This document shows, one piece after another, positions 15,421-24,596 of a DNA stretch of 47,975 nucleotides (positions are counted from its first letter, which is position 1; each line of letters starts with the position of its first letter). Below the pieces are notes generated by a model. It searched no databases, was not told the origin of the DNA, and saw nothing but the letters and a program-made list of their open reading frames with translations. The position numbers and the translations under genes were made by a program. Origin of the DNA: Chitinophagales bacterium. GTDB taxonomy: Bacteria; Bacteroidota; Bacteroidia; Chitinophagales; Chitinophagaceae. The stretch is taken from positions 1 to 47,975 of the forward strand of contig JAJPKJ010000038.1 in NCBI GenBank assembly GCA_021323755.1, written 5' to 3'.

Positions 15421-16314
15421 ATGCGTAAATTATTTTTTCTTCTGTTATTTTCATCAACAATCATTCAGGCACAAAAAACGGATGAGCATTTACAAAAACA
15501 AATACAAGAACTGATCGCCGGTTTTCATGGAGAAGTGGGAATTTTTGTTCGCGATCTTAAATCCGATCGCATGGTTGCCATTAATGAAGATAGCTTGTTT
15601 CCAACTGCAAGTATTGTAAAGATCCCGATAATGATCGGTGTAATGAGTAAAATAAACAGCAAAGAACTCGATTATCACCAGGTGATGGTCTATAACGATT
15701 CCATGTATTTTAATGAAGGCGAAGATATTCTTGCTTCCTTCAAAACGAACGAAAAGATCTCCCTGAGTAAATTATTAATGCTTTCCATTTCTACCAGCGA
15801 TAACCTGGCAAGCGTTTGGCTGCAGGGAATAGCAGGCGGCGGTATGCGCATAAATCAACTGCTCGATAGTTTTGGATGTATTTATACAAGAGTCAATAGC
15901 AGAACCCAGGGTCGCGAGGCAAACCGTGCTGTGTATGGCTGGGGACAAACAACGCCAAAAGAAATTTGCTTTATCATGCAGAAGATCATTAATGGAGAAA
16001 TTTTTAATCGGCAGACATCTGATCGCATGTTGAGAATTTTGGGACGACAATATTGGGATGAAACGGCGCTCTCTCAAATTCCGCCAAATATTTATGCTGC
16101 AGATAAAACCGGCGCCCTGGATGAATGCAGAAATGAGGTGATGTATGCAAATGCGCCACATCCTTATCTGTTCAGCATCTTCACAAAAAATAATAAAGAT
16201 CAAAGTTGGGATTATAATAATGAAGCCTGGATATTGACCCGGAAACTTTCAAAGTTGCTTTGGGAATATTTCAATCCCAAATTAAAATGGAATACCGACC
16301 CTCTTAGCAAGTAA
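15421..16314 (+). CDS. Class A beta-lactamase-related serine hydrolase
   Basis: A signal peptide (hydrophobic core, then T-I-I-Q-A before Q-K-T) sends this 297-residue protein to the periplasm. The penicillin-recognising motifs are present: S64-I-V-K67 (S-x-x-K), S126-D-N128, and K229-T-G231. The omega-loop region reads G-R-E-A-N-R-A before G-W-G-Q-T-T-P. Aligned on the Asn that precedes R-A, the position of the deacylating Glu166 of true class A beta-lactamases is a Gly. It may therefore be a slow or non-hydrolytic penicillin-binding enzyme, or an esterase/peptidase, rather than a resistance enzyme. The alignment was made by eye. Confidence 0.85.
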   Translation: MRKLFFLLLFSSTIIQAQKTDEHLQKQIQELIAGFHGEVGIFVRDLKSDRMVAINEDSLFPTASIVKIPIMIGVMSKINSKELDYHQVMVYNDSMYFNEGEDILASFKTNEKISLSKLLMLSISTSDNLASVWLQGIAGGGMRINQLLDSFGCIYTRVNSRTQGREANRAVYGWGQTTPKEICFIMQKIINGEIFNRQTSDRMLRILGRQYWDETALSQIPPNIYAADKTGALDECRNEVMYANAPHPYLFSIFTKNNKDQSWDYNNEAWILTRKLSKLLWEYFNPKLKWNTDPLSK

Positions 16315-16351
16315 AATATCAGTTACCCATTGTTGTTAGTAGCAAATATTT

Positions 16352-16374
16352 AATCGTGGTTGATCTTCACGATT
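16352..16374. repeat. Short inverted repeat after the serine hydrolase gene
   Basis: AATCGTG (16352-16358) and CACGATT (16368-16374) are perfect 7-bp arms around 9 nt, in the gap before the DUF5916 gene. There is no T-run after it. It may be a weak terminator or an operator. Confidence 0.35.
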
Positions 16375-16429
16375 GCCACTTATCCATTTTGTTTATCAGT
16401 TCGATTTTAGATATTTTGTATATTGAATA

Positions 16430-18646
16430 ATGAACAAACACCGGCTGCTACTATTATTGCTCCCCTTTATTTCATTTCATTTATATGCGCAGGATGTAGA
16501 TTTTTTTAAACCTGATTCAATCAAAAAGGAAATTGATGCGGTAAAAATCTTTACGTTCATTCATGTTGATGGAACAATGAACGAGCCTGAATGGAAACTG
16601 GCGAAACCCTCGCCGCGCTTTATCCAGATCGAGCCTTACCAGGGGAAAGAGCCGAATTTTGAAACCGACGTGAAAGTGCTTTATAATCGAGAATATTTAT
16701 ATGTCGGAATATTTGCAAAAGATTCACTCGGTAAAAAAGCAATTCATGCTACAGATTTTATGCGCGATTTTGATTTTACCAGGCACGATCTCGTTACACT
16801 TACTTTCGATGGATTTAATGATAAGAGAAATGCGATGTCCTTTGCAACCAATGCTTATGGCGTACAACGTGATCTGCTGGCATTTGATGATTTATATTAC
16901 GATGTAGACTGGGACGGGCTCTGGCGCGTTCGCACATCAAGAACAGATTCAGGTTGGTTTGCCGAAATTGCAATTCCATGGCAAACTTTGCGTTATCGAA
17001 AAACAAATGACTCGACTCAAAATTGGGGATTTAATATTTATAGAAACAGAAGACTCACTAATGAGATCACGGCACTCTCTGCATTTCCACGTGTGTTCAG
17101 CTCCTGTCGAATGGATTATGCGGGCATTCTAAAAAATCTCGAACCGCCGCCTCCAAAAGCCAACATCCGCATTCAGCCTTATTTTCTCGGTTCCTATGAT
17201 CATTATAAAAACTTCGATTCAAGTTACCAGCCCCATGCAACGCATTACAAAGTGGGTGGCGATCTTAAATGGGCTATCAATCCGAATGCAGTTTTGGATC
17301 TTACTGCCAATACCGATTTTGCTCAGGCCGATGCAGATCTGCAGGTAAATAATGTTACCCGGTTTTCTGTTTTTTTCCCGGAGAAAAGACAATTTTTTTT
17401 AGAGAATGCTTCTTTGTTTGGAGTGAATATTGCACAAGCCCCTGATTATTCTGGTGGGAGCATGCACATACAACCATTCTTCAGCCGGTCAATAGGATTA
17501 GACACAAGTGGAAATCCGATACCGATTGTTGCCGGTGGCAGATTTGTTTACCGTTCCTCAAATCTGAATTATGGCGCAATCGTAATGCGCCAAACTGATT
17601 CAGGGAATATCCCCGCAACAAATTTTTTTGTTGGAAGACTATCAAAGAATTTTGGTGATCAAAATAGAATCGGCGGATTAGTAAGTGTGAAAAATAGCCC
17701 CGCAGGAACAAATATTGAAAGTACCATCGATGGCTTTTTTCGATTGGGAGAGTCGCATTCGCTAAACACGATTCTTACGCAAACCATTTCTACCAACACC
17801 GGTAAAAAAGGTTTTGCCGGGTTCGCCCAATATTATTACTCCACGTTGCACTATAAGGTTTGGTGGACAGAATCCGTTGTAACCAAAGATTTCGATCCTG
17901 AAATGGGTTTTGTTTCTCGAACAGATGTAATCGGCACTACGCCTGGCGTTAACTGGTATTATCGGGGGGACAAATTACCATTCAAGAAAATCCTCCGTTC
18001 ATTTGAACCCGGCATACTTCCCGAATTTTATTTCCAGGCCTCTACCGGAAAATTCATCGAAAGAGATCTGCCTATTTGGCCTATCTGGCTTAATTTTCAC
18101 AGTGGCGCCTTTTTTGGATTCGGCATCACCCCCACTTTTCAACGTTTAACTGCTCCGTTTCAACCTTTGGGATTAAATATCAATGCCGGCGATTATTATT
18201 ATACCCAGCAAACGGTCTGGGCGGGTAGTGATCCATCAAAAATCATCAACCTTTCTGCATTATATACATGGGGGAATTACTTTAATGGAAGCCTCACCAC
18301 AACAGATCTGAAAATGCAATTCGCACCGATTCCATATATTTCCATTTCCGGTGAATTCAATCGCAATCATTTTACCGGAGTCGGCCAACCGAAAACAAAT
18401 TCAACTGTTGACTTGTATATCATTCAAGGAAGATTTGCATTGAATCCACGATTACAATTAGTAGGTTTTTATCAAAGAAACTCACTGAATAATGTGCAGA
18501 GTTATAATATTCGCTTTTCCTGGGAATATCAACCGCTTTCTTACATCTATATTATCTACAATCACGGATCTACAAATGCGCTTAGCGAATTAAAGCAGAC
18601 CGAGGATCATGTTATAGCCAAGATCAGTTATCTTAAACAATTCTAA
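16430..18646 (+). CDS. CBM9-like/DUF5916 outer-membrane protein
   Basis: This 738-residue protein has a signal peptide ending Y-A-Q. Residues about 40-230 form a carbohydrate-binding family 9-like domain: H-V-D-G-T-M-N-E-P-E-W near its start, L-Y-V-G-I-F-A-K-D-S in the middle, and G-W-F-A-E-I-A-I-P-W-Q-T-L-R-Y. The remainder is DUF5916, recognisable by F-F-P-E-K-R-Q-F-F-L-E-N-A-S-L-F-G and a run of amphipathic strands ending in an aromatic residue (I-S-Y-L-K-Q-F), like an outer-membrane beta-barrel. The family is widespread in Bacteroidota and uncharacterised. A role in surface sugar or peptide handling is inferred only from the CBM9-like part. Confidence 0.88.
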   Translation: MNKHRLLLLLLPFISFHLYAQDVDFFKPDSIKKEIDAVKIFTFIHVDGTMNEPEWKLAKPSPRFIQIEPYQGKEPNFETDVKVLYNREYLYVGIFAKDSLGKKAIHATDFMRDFDFTRHDLVTLTFDGFNDKRNAMSFATNAYGVQRDLLAFDDLYYDVDWDGLWRVRTSRTDSGWFAEIAIPWQTLRYRKTNDSTQNWGFNIYRNRRLTNEITALSAFPRVFSSCRMDYAGILKNLEPPPPKANIRIQPYFLGSYDHYKNFDSSYQPHATHYKVGGDLKWAINPNAVLDLTANTDFAQADADLQVNNVTRFSVFFPEKRQFFLENASLFGVNIAQAPDYSGGSMHIQPFFSRSIGLDTSGNPIPIVAGGRFVYRSSNLNYGAIVMRQTDSGNIPATNFFVGRLSKNFGDQNRIGGLVSVKNSPAGTNIESTIDGFFRLGESHSLNTILTQTISTNTGKKGFAGFAQYYYSTLHYKVWWTESVVTKDFDPEMGFVSRTDVIGTTPGVNWYYRGDKLPFKKILRSFEPGILPEFYFQASTGKFIERDLPIWPIWLNFHSGAFFGFGITPTFQRLTAPFQPLGLNINAGDYYYTQQTVWAGSDPSKIINLSALYTWGNYFNGSLTTTDLKMQFAPIPYISISGEFNRNHFTGVGQPKTNSTVDLYIIQGRFALNPRLQLVGFYQRNSLNNVQSYNIRFSWEYQPLSYIYIIYNHGSTNALSELKQTEDHVIAKISYLKQF

Positions 18647-18681
18647 AGGGAATATATTTGTTGCGATATATTTTCTTATTA

Positions 18682-19545
18682 ATGAAAAAAAGCCCATTAC
18701 GATATCCTGGCGGCAAATCACGCGCTGTAAAGTTCTTAAAGGAATACATTCCTGATTTTGCAGAATGCAGGGAACCTTTTTTCGGAGGCGGCTCTTTATC
18801 TTTTTATTTGATACAGCATTATCAGCATAAAAAGTTTTTCGCTTCCGATCTGAACTATGAATTGTATTGTTTCTGGAGACAATTGCAAAAAAATAAAGAC
18901 GATCTAATCGCAGGAATTCAACACCTCTATCATGCTTATAAAAAAAATATGAGCAACAATGATGGAAAAGAATTATTCAAATTACTCCTTGGGCGGCGCA
19001 ATAATAATATTTCTGAATTGGAAAGGGCGATAGATTTTTTTGTGCTCAACCGGATCACTTTTTCCGGAGTGGTTGACAGTGGCGGGTTTTCGCAGGGATC
19101 ATTTGAAGGAAGATTTACACAATCAGCAATCCACCGGCTCAATGAGGCATCGGCGCTTATTGGCAATATTGATTTTTTTTGTGAAGATTATTCTTATCTC
19201 ATCAACAAAGGCGGAGAAAATGTTTTCATTTTCCTGGACCCTCCGTATTATTCGGCAACCAGATCAAAATTATATGGAAAGCGTGGGATTCTGCATACAC
19301 AATTCGATCATGAAGAATTATTTGCCAATCTTCAAAACTCAAAACACCATTGGCTGATAACTTACGACAACAGCGATTATATCAAGAGACTTTATCGCGA
19401 TTTTTACCAGCTCGAATGGACATTACAATACGGAATGACGAATGCCTCATCGGCAAAAGACAACGAATTATTAATTGCAAATTATGATTTGCAAAATCTG
19501 CATTCATCTTCCAGCTTAACTCCTATTTTTGCATCTCAATTATAA
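18682..19545 (+). CDS. Dam-type (D12 class) DNA adenine methyltransferase
   Basis: The start is the ATG at 18682 (M-K-K-S-P-L-R-Y-P-G-G-K-S); a TTG at 18658 is in frame but unlikely. The 287-residue protein has the D12-class order: SAM-binding Y-P-G-G-K-S at the start, R-E-P-F-F-G-G-G-S-L, a target-recognition region, and the catalytic D-P-P-Y in I-F-L-D-P-P-Y-Y-S-A-T-R-S-K-L-Y. It should form N6-methyladenine. No restriction enzyme is next to it, so it is a solitary methylase here. The target sequence is unknown. It ends 3 bp before the carbamoylputrescine amidase gene. Confidence 0.9.
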   Translation: MKKSPLRYPGGKSRAVKFLKEYIPDFAECREPFFGGGSLSFYLIQHYQHKKFFASDLNYELYCFWRQLQKNKDDLIAGIQHLYHAYKKNMSNNDGKELFKLLLGRRNNNISELERAIDFFVLNRITFSGVVDSGGFSQGSFEGRFTQSAIHRLNEASALIGNIDFFCEDYSYLINKGGENVFIFLDPPYYSATRSKLYGKRGILHTQFDHEELFANLQNSKHHWLITYDNSDYIKRLYRDFYQLEWTLQYGMTNASSAKDNELLIANYDLQNLHSSSSLTPIFASQL

Positions 19546-19548
19546 AAT

Positions 19549-20424
19549 ATGAGCACAGTAAAAATCGGATTGGTGCAAACGACTTGTGTAAAAGACAAAG
19601 AGACCAACCTTGATCAAACCATTGAAAAAATAAAAGAAGCCGCTGCCAAAGGTGCGCAGATAATTTGTTTGCAGGAATTATTCACATCATTGTATTTCTG
19701 TGATGTGGAAGATTATGAGAACTTCAAACTCGCTGAATCTATTCCTGGTCCTGCAACGGAAAGATTAAGCAAACTGGCAGCGGAATTACAGGTTGTCATC
19801 ATCGCTTCTTTATTTGAAAAAAGAACGCAGGGAATTTACCACAACACCGTTGCCGTGCTGGATGCAGACGGCACTTACCTCGGCAAGTATCGCAAAATGC
19901 ATATTCCCGATGATCCGGCTTACTATGAAAAATTTTATTTTACACCCGGCGATCTTGGTTATAAAATGTTCAAGACAAAATTTGCCAAGATCGGTGTGTT
20001 GATTTGCTGGGACCAATGGTATCCTGAAGCTTCGAGAATAACGGCATTGATGGGCGCTGAAATTTTATTTTATCCAACAGCAATCGGCTGGGCAACATCC
20101 CAGGATGAAGCAACAAACACAGAACAATTTAATGCATGGCAGACCATTCAGCGCAGCCACGCTGTAGCAAATGGTGTGCATGTGGTCAGTGTTAATCGCG
20201 TTGGCTTTGAACAAAACGGCGCCATGAAGTTCTGGGGCGGTTCGTTTATTTCAAATCCGTTTGGAAGGATCCTTTACCAGGCATCACACGATAAAGAAGA
20301 AATTGTGGTTCATGAAATCGATACGTCGAAAACCGACAGCTATCGCACGCATTGGCCATTTTTGCGCGACAGAAGAATTGATTCATACGAGCCGATAACC
20401 AAGCGGTTTATTGATGAAGTGTAA
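19549..20424 (+). CDS. aguB: N-carbamoylputrescine amidase
   Basis: The 291-residue protein has the nitrilase triad: E43 in C-L-Q-E-L-F, K116 in K-Y-R-K-M-H-I-P, and C153 in L-I-C-W-D-Q-W-Y-P-E. The D-D-P-A-Y-Y-E-K-F-Y-F-T-P-G-D and Y-P-T-A-I-G-W stretches are specific to N-carbamoylputrescine amidases. It converts N-carbamoylputrescine to putrescine, CO2 and ammonia in the cytoplasm. The gene for the preceding step, agmatine deiminase, is 127 bp downstream on the same strand, which strongly supports the call. Confidence 0.95.
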   Translation: MSTVKIGLVQTTCVKDKETNLDQTIEKIKEAAAKGAQIICLQELFTSLYFCDVEDYENFKLAESIPGPATERLSKLAAELQVVIIASLFEKRTQGIYHNTVAVLDADGTYLGKYRKMHIPDDPAYYEKFYFTPGDLGYKMFKTKFAKIGVLICWDQWYPEASRITALMGAEILFYPTAIGWATSQDEATNTEQFNAWQTIQRSHAVANGVHVVSVNRVGFEQNGAMKFWGGSFISNPFGRILYQASHDKEEIVVHEIDTSKTDSYRTHWPFLRDRRIDSYEPITKRFIDEV

Positions 20425-20551
20425 GCCGGAAGACAAAAGGAAATATTTATTGGTAAAATAAAATTGATTTTGACCTAATCTTATTGCAGAGATAAATCAC
20501 CTCTTCAGGTATTTCTTTGAAGAAAAATAATTAAACCCTTAAATTTCAATT

Positions 20552-21658
20552 ATGAGTTCAGCAACTCACAAAATGTTTAACGATCAGTTTCCGGCCCAGG
20601 ACCCCCGACCGCAGACCTCCGGCTACCCCAAACAACTCGGCTATTATTTCCCGGCCGAATTCGCTCCGCATGCTGCAACTTGGTTAAGTTGGCCGCACAA
20701 AGAAGATTCCTGGCCGGGAAAAATTCAAACCATATTTCCTTATTATTCAAAATTTGTAAAAGAGCTTTCTGAAAGCGAAAAAGTTTGCATCAATGTAAAT
20801 GATGAACTGATGAAAGCTTTTGCTCTGGAATGCTTGACAGAAGCAAATGCCGATCTTGGCAAAATAGAATTCTTCTTTCATCCCACAAATGACGCGTGGT
20901 GCAGAGATCATGGTCCGGCATTTTTGATAAATCCGAACGCGGAACAAAAGAAAATAATTGTTGACTGGAATATCAATGCCTGGGGAAATAAATATCCGCC
21001 TTATGATCTGGATGATGTTATTCCAACATTGATCGCGAAACAATATAATATTCCCGTTTATTATCCCGGAATAATAATGGAAGGAGGTTCTGTTGATTTT
21101 AATGGAAAAAGAACACTGATTACTTCAACTTGTTGCCTGCTGAATAAGAACAGGAATCCACATTTGAATCAACAACAGATTGAAAATTACTTACAGAATT
21201 ATTATGGGATCGAACAAGTGCTTTGGGTCAGTGAAGGAATTATAGGAGATGATACCGATGGTCACATTGACGACACCGTTAGATTCATTAATGAAGACAC
21301 GGTTATCACGGTCGTTGAAGAAAATAAGCACGATGAAAACCATGAGCTGTTGCAGAAAAATCTCGCCGAACTAAAGGCCATGCGATTAATAAATGGCAAA
21401 CAACTTAACATCATTGAAATTCCGATGCCTGATGAAATAATCTATAATGACCAACGATTGCCGGCATCATATGCAAATTTTTATATCGCCAACAGATCGG
21501 TCATCGTACCCACTTATCGTTCCGATAAAGATGAAAAGGTATTAGAAATAATTGCAGCATGTTTTCCCGGCAGAAAAATCGTGGCCATTGATTCCACCGA
21601 AATAATCTGGGGATTAGGAAGCTTTCATTGCCTGAGCCAGCAGGAACCTGAGGTTTGA
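20552..21658 (+). CDS. aguA: Agmatine deiminase
   Basis: This 368-residue protein is a peptidyl-arginine-deiminase-fold hydrolase. Diagnostic stretches are F-A-P-H-A-A-T-W-L-S-W-P-H near the start, N-D-A-W-C-R-D-H-G-P-A-F, M-E-G-G-S-V-D-F-N-G, G-D-D-T-D-G-H-I-D-D, and the catalytic C360 in G-S-F-H-C-L-S-Q-Q. It hydrolyses agmatine to N-carbamoylputrescine and ammonia, which AguB then converts to putrescine. The arginine decarboxylase that would make agmatine is not in the window. The usual G-G-G-N-I-H-C is G-L-G-S-F-H-C here, a conservative variant. Confidence 0.95.
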   Translation: MSSATHKMFNDQFPAQDPRPQTSGYPKQLGYYFPAEFAPHAATWLSWPHKEDSWPGKIQTIFPYYSKFVKELSESEKVCINVNDELMKAFALECLTEANADLGKIEFFFHPTNDAWCRDHGPAFLINPNAEQKKIIVDWNINAWGNKYPPYDLDDVIPTLIAKQYNIPVYYPGIIMEGGSVDFNGKRTLITSTCCLLNKNRNPHLNQQQIENYLQNYYGIEQVLWVSEGIIGDDTDGHIDDTVRFINEDTVITVVEENKHDENHELLQKNLAELKAMRLINGKQLNIIEIPMPDEIIYNDQRLPASYANFYIANRSVIVPTYRSDKDEKVLEIIAACFPGRKIVAIDSTEIIWGLGSFHCLSQQEPEV

Positions 21659-21709
21659 CCGGTAATGGATCTGGCAAACCTCTCGACAATTCACCCCCTG
21701 TTACTCCAA

Positions 21710-22537
21710 TTAAGAATGCACAGCAATGATCGGTATTACGCTTTGGTAGGCAAGTTTTTTTGTGTGCGATGTCTTAAAAAAATGAGAAAGGAATGAATGC
21801 TGTTTTGGAATAGTGATGATCAGATCAATATTTTTATCTGTGACAAATTGATTAATGGCATCCATAAAATTGTACATGCGAATGAAATAAAATTCAGGAT
21901 TATAGTCCTTCAGCATCTCCTGCAACTGCACACGTCCCGCCTGGTATTCTGCAGTCACCTGCACATAATGTTCATCATTCACATTCACCACATGCAAATT
22001 GCAGCCGAATAAATTCAATACGGTTTTGAGGTCATGTGCAGGAATCGTTTTTTCAATGTCTTCGAAATCGGAGATCAGCATAATATTTTTTGCTGCTTTA
22101 AACTGTGCTTCCGGCGGAACGATCATTACCGGTACCGTTTGTTTTTCAATCAGGCTAAGCGTATTGCTGCCCACAAATATTTGCTCCAGCTTATTTCCTC
22201 CTGTAATTCCCATTATCACCATCTGGATATTATTATGCCGGATATAACGGTCAAGGCTACCCACAAAATCATGTTCTTCTTCCACCACCAATGTTATGGG
22301 CACATTGGTGATGCCGGACAATTCTGATTTTACACTTTCCAACGCCAGTTCCATTACGGATCCTCTTGCCGCATCATCACTTTCAAGGGGAGTTCCATCA
22401 CTGCCGGCCTCAATGGTATCGAATACATTGTACAATATCAATTGTGAATCGGCGACAACGTTTGCGATATGCGCAGCAAAGCGTGCTGCATTTTTGGAGG
22501 TATCAGAAAAATCGGTGGGAACTAAGAAAGTATTCAT
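21710..22537 (-). CDS. Tandem universal stress protein
   Basis: The 275-residue protein contains two UspA domains (about 1-145 and 150-275). The first has an ATP-binding type motif G-I-T-G-G-N-K-L-E-Q-I-F-V-G-S-N (G-x2-G-x9-G-S). The second lacks an obvious copy, which is common in tandem Usp proteins. It opens F-L-V-P-T-D-F-S-D-T-S-K-N-A-A-R-F-A, the standard Usp start. It is probably cytoplasmic and induced by stress or starvation. It is divergent from the hexosaminidase gene, sharing a 103-bp promoter region, and convergent with aguA. Confidence 0.9.
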   Translation of the reverse strand: MNTFLVPTDFSDTSKNAARFAAHIANVVADSQLILYNVFDTIEAGSDGTPLESDDAARGSVMELALESVKSELSGITNVPITLVVEEEHDFVGSLDRYIRHNNIQMVIMGITGGNKLEQIFVGSNTLSLIEKQTVPVMIVPPEAQFKAAKNIMLISDFEDIEKTIPAHDLKTVLNLFGCNLHVVNVNDEHYVQVTAEYQAGRVQLQEMLKDYNPEFYFIRMYNFMDAINQFVTDKNIDLIITIPKQHSFLSHFFKTSHTKKLAYQSVIPIIAVHS

Positions 22538-22640
22538 AATGTAAGTTTGAGCAGATAAAGCTAATAAATGTTTATTTCATTTGCATTGCCATAGTCAGAA
22601 ATGTGTAAATTGAGCCGCAATTTAAAAAACAAACTGCTAT

Positions 22641-24569
22641 ATGAAGAAGTCATTCAAACTAATCTTGTGCGTTTTACTGTGCACAAATGTTTTCTGTCAA
22701 TCTAATAATAAAATCGCGATCATTCCTGAACCTGTTTCCATCACCTCAAATGGGGGGCATTTTTCATTGCCCAAAAACATCACCGTTCAGGCGCCTGCCA
22801 ATGCGGATCTAAAAGAAGCCATTCATTTATTGGTAGATAAATTAAAAACGGCAACAGGTGCAAGCGTAATGGTAACGCCATCATCCAGTACAGCAGGTAC
22901 CATAAAATTAATATTGAATAAATCGGCGAATGATGTGATCGGCAAAGAAGGTTATACACTGACAGTAATGCCAACCGGCATTACGATCAAAGCCAACGAA
23001 TCTGCAGGGTTATTTTATGGCATCCAAACGCTTTGGCAATTATTTCCAAAAGAAATTGAATCCAAGAGCGCAGGAAAAAATATTAAATGGGATGCTCCCT
23101 GTGTAACAATTACAGATTATCCCAGATTTGCATGGCGCGGATTAATGTTTGATGTGTCCCGGCATTTCTTTACAAAAGAACAGGTGAAGCAGTATATTGA
23201 CGCGATGATAAAATATAAATTCAATTTATTGCATTTGCATTTAACCGATGATGAAGGCTGGCGCGTTGAAATTAAAAGTTTACCAAACCTTACAAAAGTT
23301 GGCGCCTATAACGTAAAAAAGGTAGGTTACTTCGGAACTTTCTCCACCCCAACACCCGATGAACCCCGTAACTATGGAGGTTTTTATACACAGGATGATA
23401 TCCGCGAACTGGTTCAATATGCTAAAGCAAGATTTGTAAATATTTTACCGGAGATAGATGTTCCCGGCCACAGTCTCGCAGCGGTTGTCTCCTATCCTGA
23501 ATTATCCTGCACACCTGGGGCAGAAAATTATCATGTTCGTTCAGGTGAAGAGATCATGGATTGGTCTCACGGTCAGCCGCCGGTTGCATTGGTTGATAAT
23601 ACACTTTGCCCTGCGAATGAAAAAGTGTACGATTTTTTAGATAAAGTATTAACAGAGGTTGCGCAATTATTTCCTTTCCCTTACATACACATGGGCGGCG
23701 ATGAATGCCCGAAAAATTATTGGGAAAAAAGCGATGCAATAAAAGCGCTGATGCAAAAAGAAGGATTAAAAAATATGGAAGAAGTACAAAGTTATTTTGA
23801 AAAAAGATTAGAGAAGATCGTTGAGTCGAAAGGAAAAAAATTCATGGGTTGGGATGAAATTCTTGAAGGCGGTTTAGCGCCTGATGCGATCGTGATGAGC
23901 TGGCGCGGAATCAAAGGTGGCATTGAAGCGGCAAAGCAGGGACATCAGGTGGTGATGAGCCCCACAACTTTTGTTTACCTTGACTACATGCAGGCTGATG
24001 CCGTGATGGAACCACGCGTCTATGCGACGCTCCGCTTGAAAACGGCTTACCAGTTTGAACCGGTCCCCGATAGTGTTGATTCAAAATTCATCATGGGCGG
24101 ACAAGCCAATCTGTGGACAGAGCAAGTGTACAATATGCGTCATGCAGAATATATGACCTGGCCACGCGGACTTGCTATTGCCGAAAGTGTCTGGTCGCCG
24201 AAGGAAAAAAAGAATTGGGATGATTTTGCCGGTAGAGTGGAAAAACACTTCGATCGTTTTGACGCTGCAGAAACAAAATATGATCCGGCTGTTTACGATC
24301 CTATTTTTAAAGCGGGCAAAGACGCAAATGGTCAGTTGCAAATTGAACTGAGTACAGAACTTGACGGACTCGATATCTATTACAGTTTTGATAATTCATT
24401 TCCCGATAGCTTTTATCCAAAATATACACAGCCACTCACTCCGCCAAAAGATGCTGTTCAATTGAAAGTGATCACGTACCGCGGCAACAATCCGATCGGG
24501 CGTATGACAGTAATGCCCATAAAAGAAATGCAACGAAGAGCAGACCGCAAAAAAGGTGATGATGAATAA
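22641..24569 (+). CDS. Beta-N-acetylhexosaminidase (GH20)
   Basis: The protein has 642 residues and a signal peptide of about 20 residues. Residues about 25-150 are the N-terminal GH20b domain. The catalytic barrel follows, with R-G-L-M-F-D-V-S-R-H-F-F, H-L-H-L-T-D-D-E-G-W-R-V-E, P-E-I-D-V-P-G-H, and the catalytic Asp-Glu pair D354-E355 in H-M-G-G-D-E-C-P-K. The last 80 residues form a small chitobiase-C-like domain (Y-Y-S-F-D-N-S-F-P). It releases terminal GlcNAc or GalNAc from chito-oligosaccharides, glycans or peptidoglycan fragments by substrate-assisted catalysis, probably in the periplasm. No SusC/SusD pair is nearby. Confidence 0.95.
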   Translation: MKKSFKLILCVLLCTNVFCQSNNKIAIIPEPVSITSNGGHFSLPKNITVQAPANADLKEAIHLLVDKLKTATGASVMVTPSSSTAGTIKLILNKSANDVIGKEGYTLTVMPTGITIKANESAGLFYGIQTLWQLFPKEIESKSAGKNIKWDAPCVTITDYPRFAWRGLMFDVSRHFFTKEQVKQYIDAMIKYKFNLLHLHLTDDEGWRVEIKSLPNLTKVGAYNVKKVGYFGTFSTPTPDEPRNYGGFYTQDDIRELVQYAKARFVNILPEIDVPGHSLAAVVSYPELSCTPGAENYHVRSGEEIMDWSHGQPPVALVDNTLCPANEKVYDFLDKVLTEVAQLFPFPYIHMGGDECPKNYWEKSDAIKALMQKEGLKNMEEVQSYFEKRLEKIVESKGKKFMGWDEILEGGLAPDAIVMSWRGIKGGIEAAKQGHQVVMSPTTFVYLDYMQADAVMEPRVYATLRLKTAYQFEPVPDSVDSKFIMGGQANLWTEQVYNMRHAEYMTWPRGLAIAESVWSPKEKKNWDDFAGRVEKHFDRFDAAETKYDPAVYDPIFKAGKDANGQLQIELSTELDGLDIYYSFDNSFPDSFYPKYTQPLTPPKDAVQLKVITYRGNNPIGRMTVMPIKEMQRRADRKKGDDE

Positions 24570-24596
24570 TATCTTGATGACCCAAGCCGAAAGATC

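Noticed and set aside
15421-16314. Calling the serine hydrolase an antibiotic-resistance beta-lactamase
   Set aside because: The deacylating Glu is not seen at its place, and motif matches alone do not show resistance.
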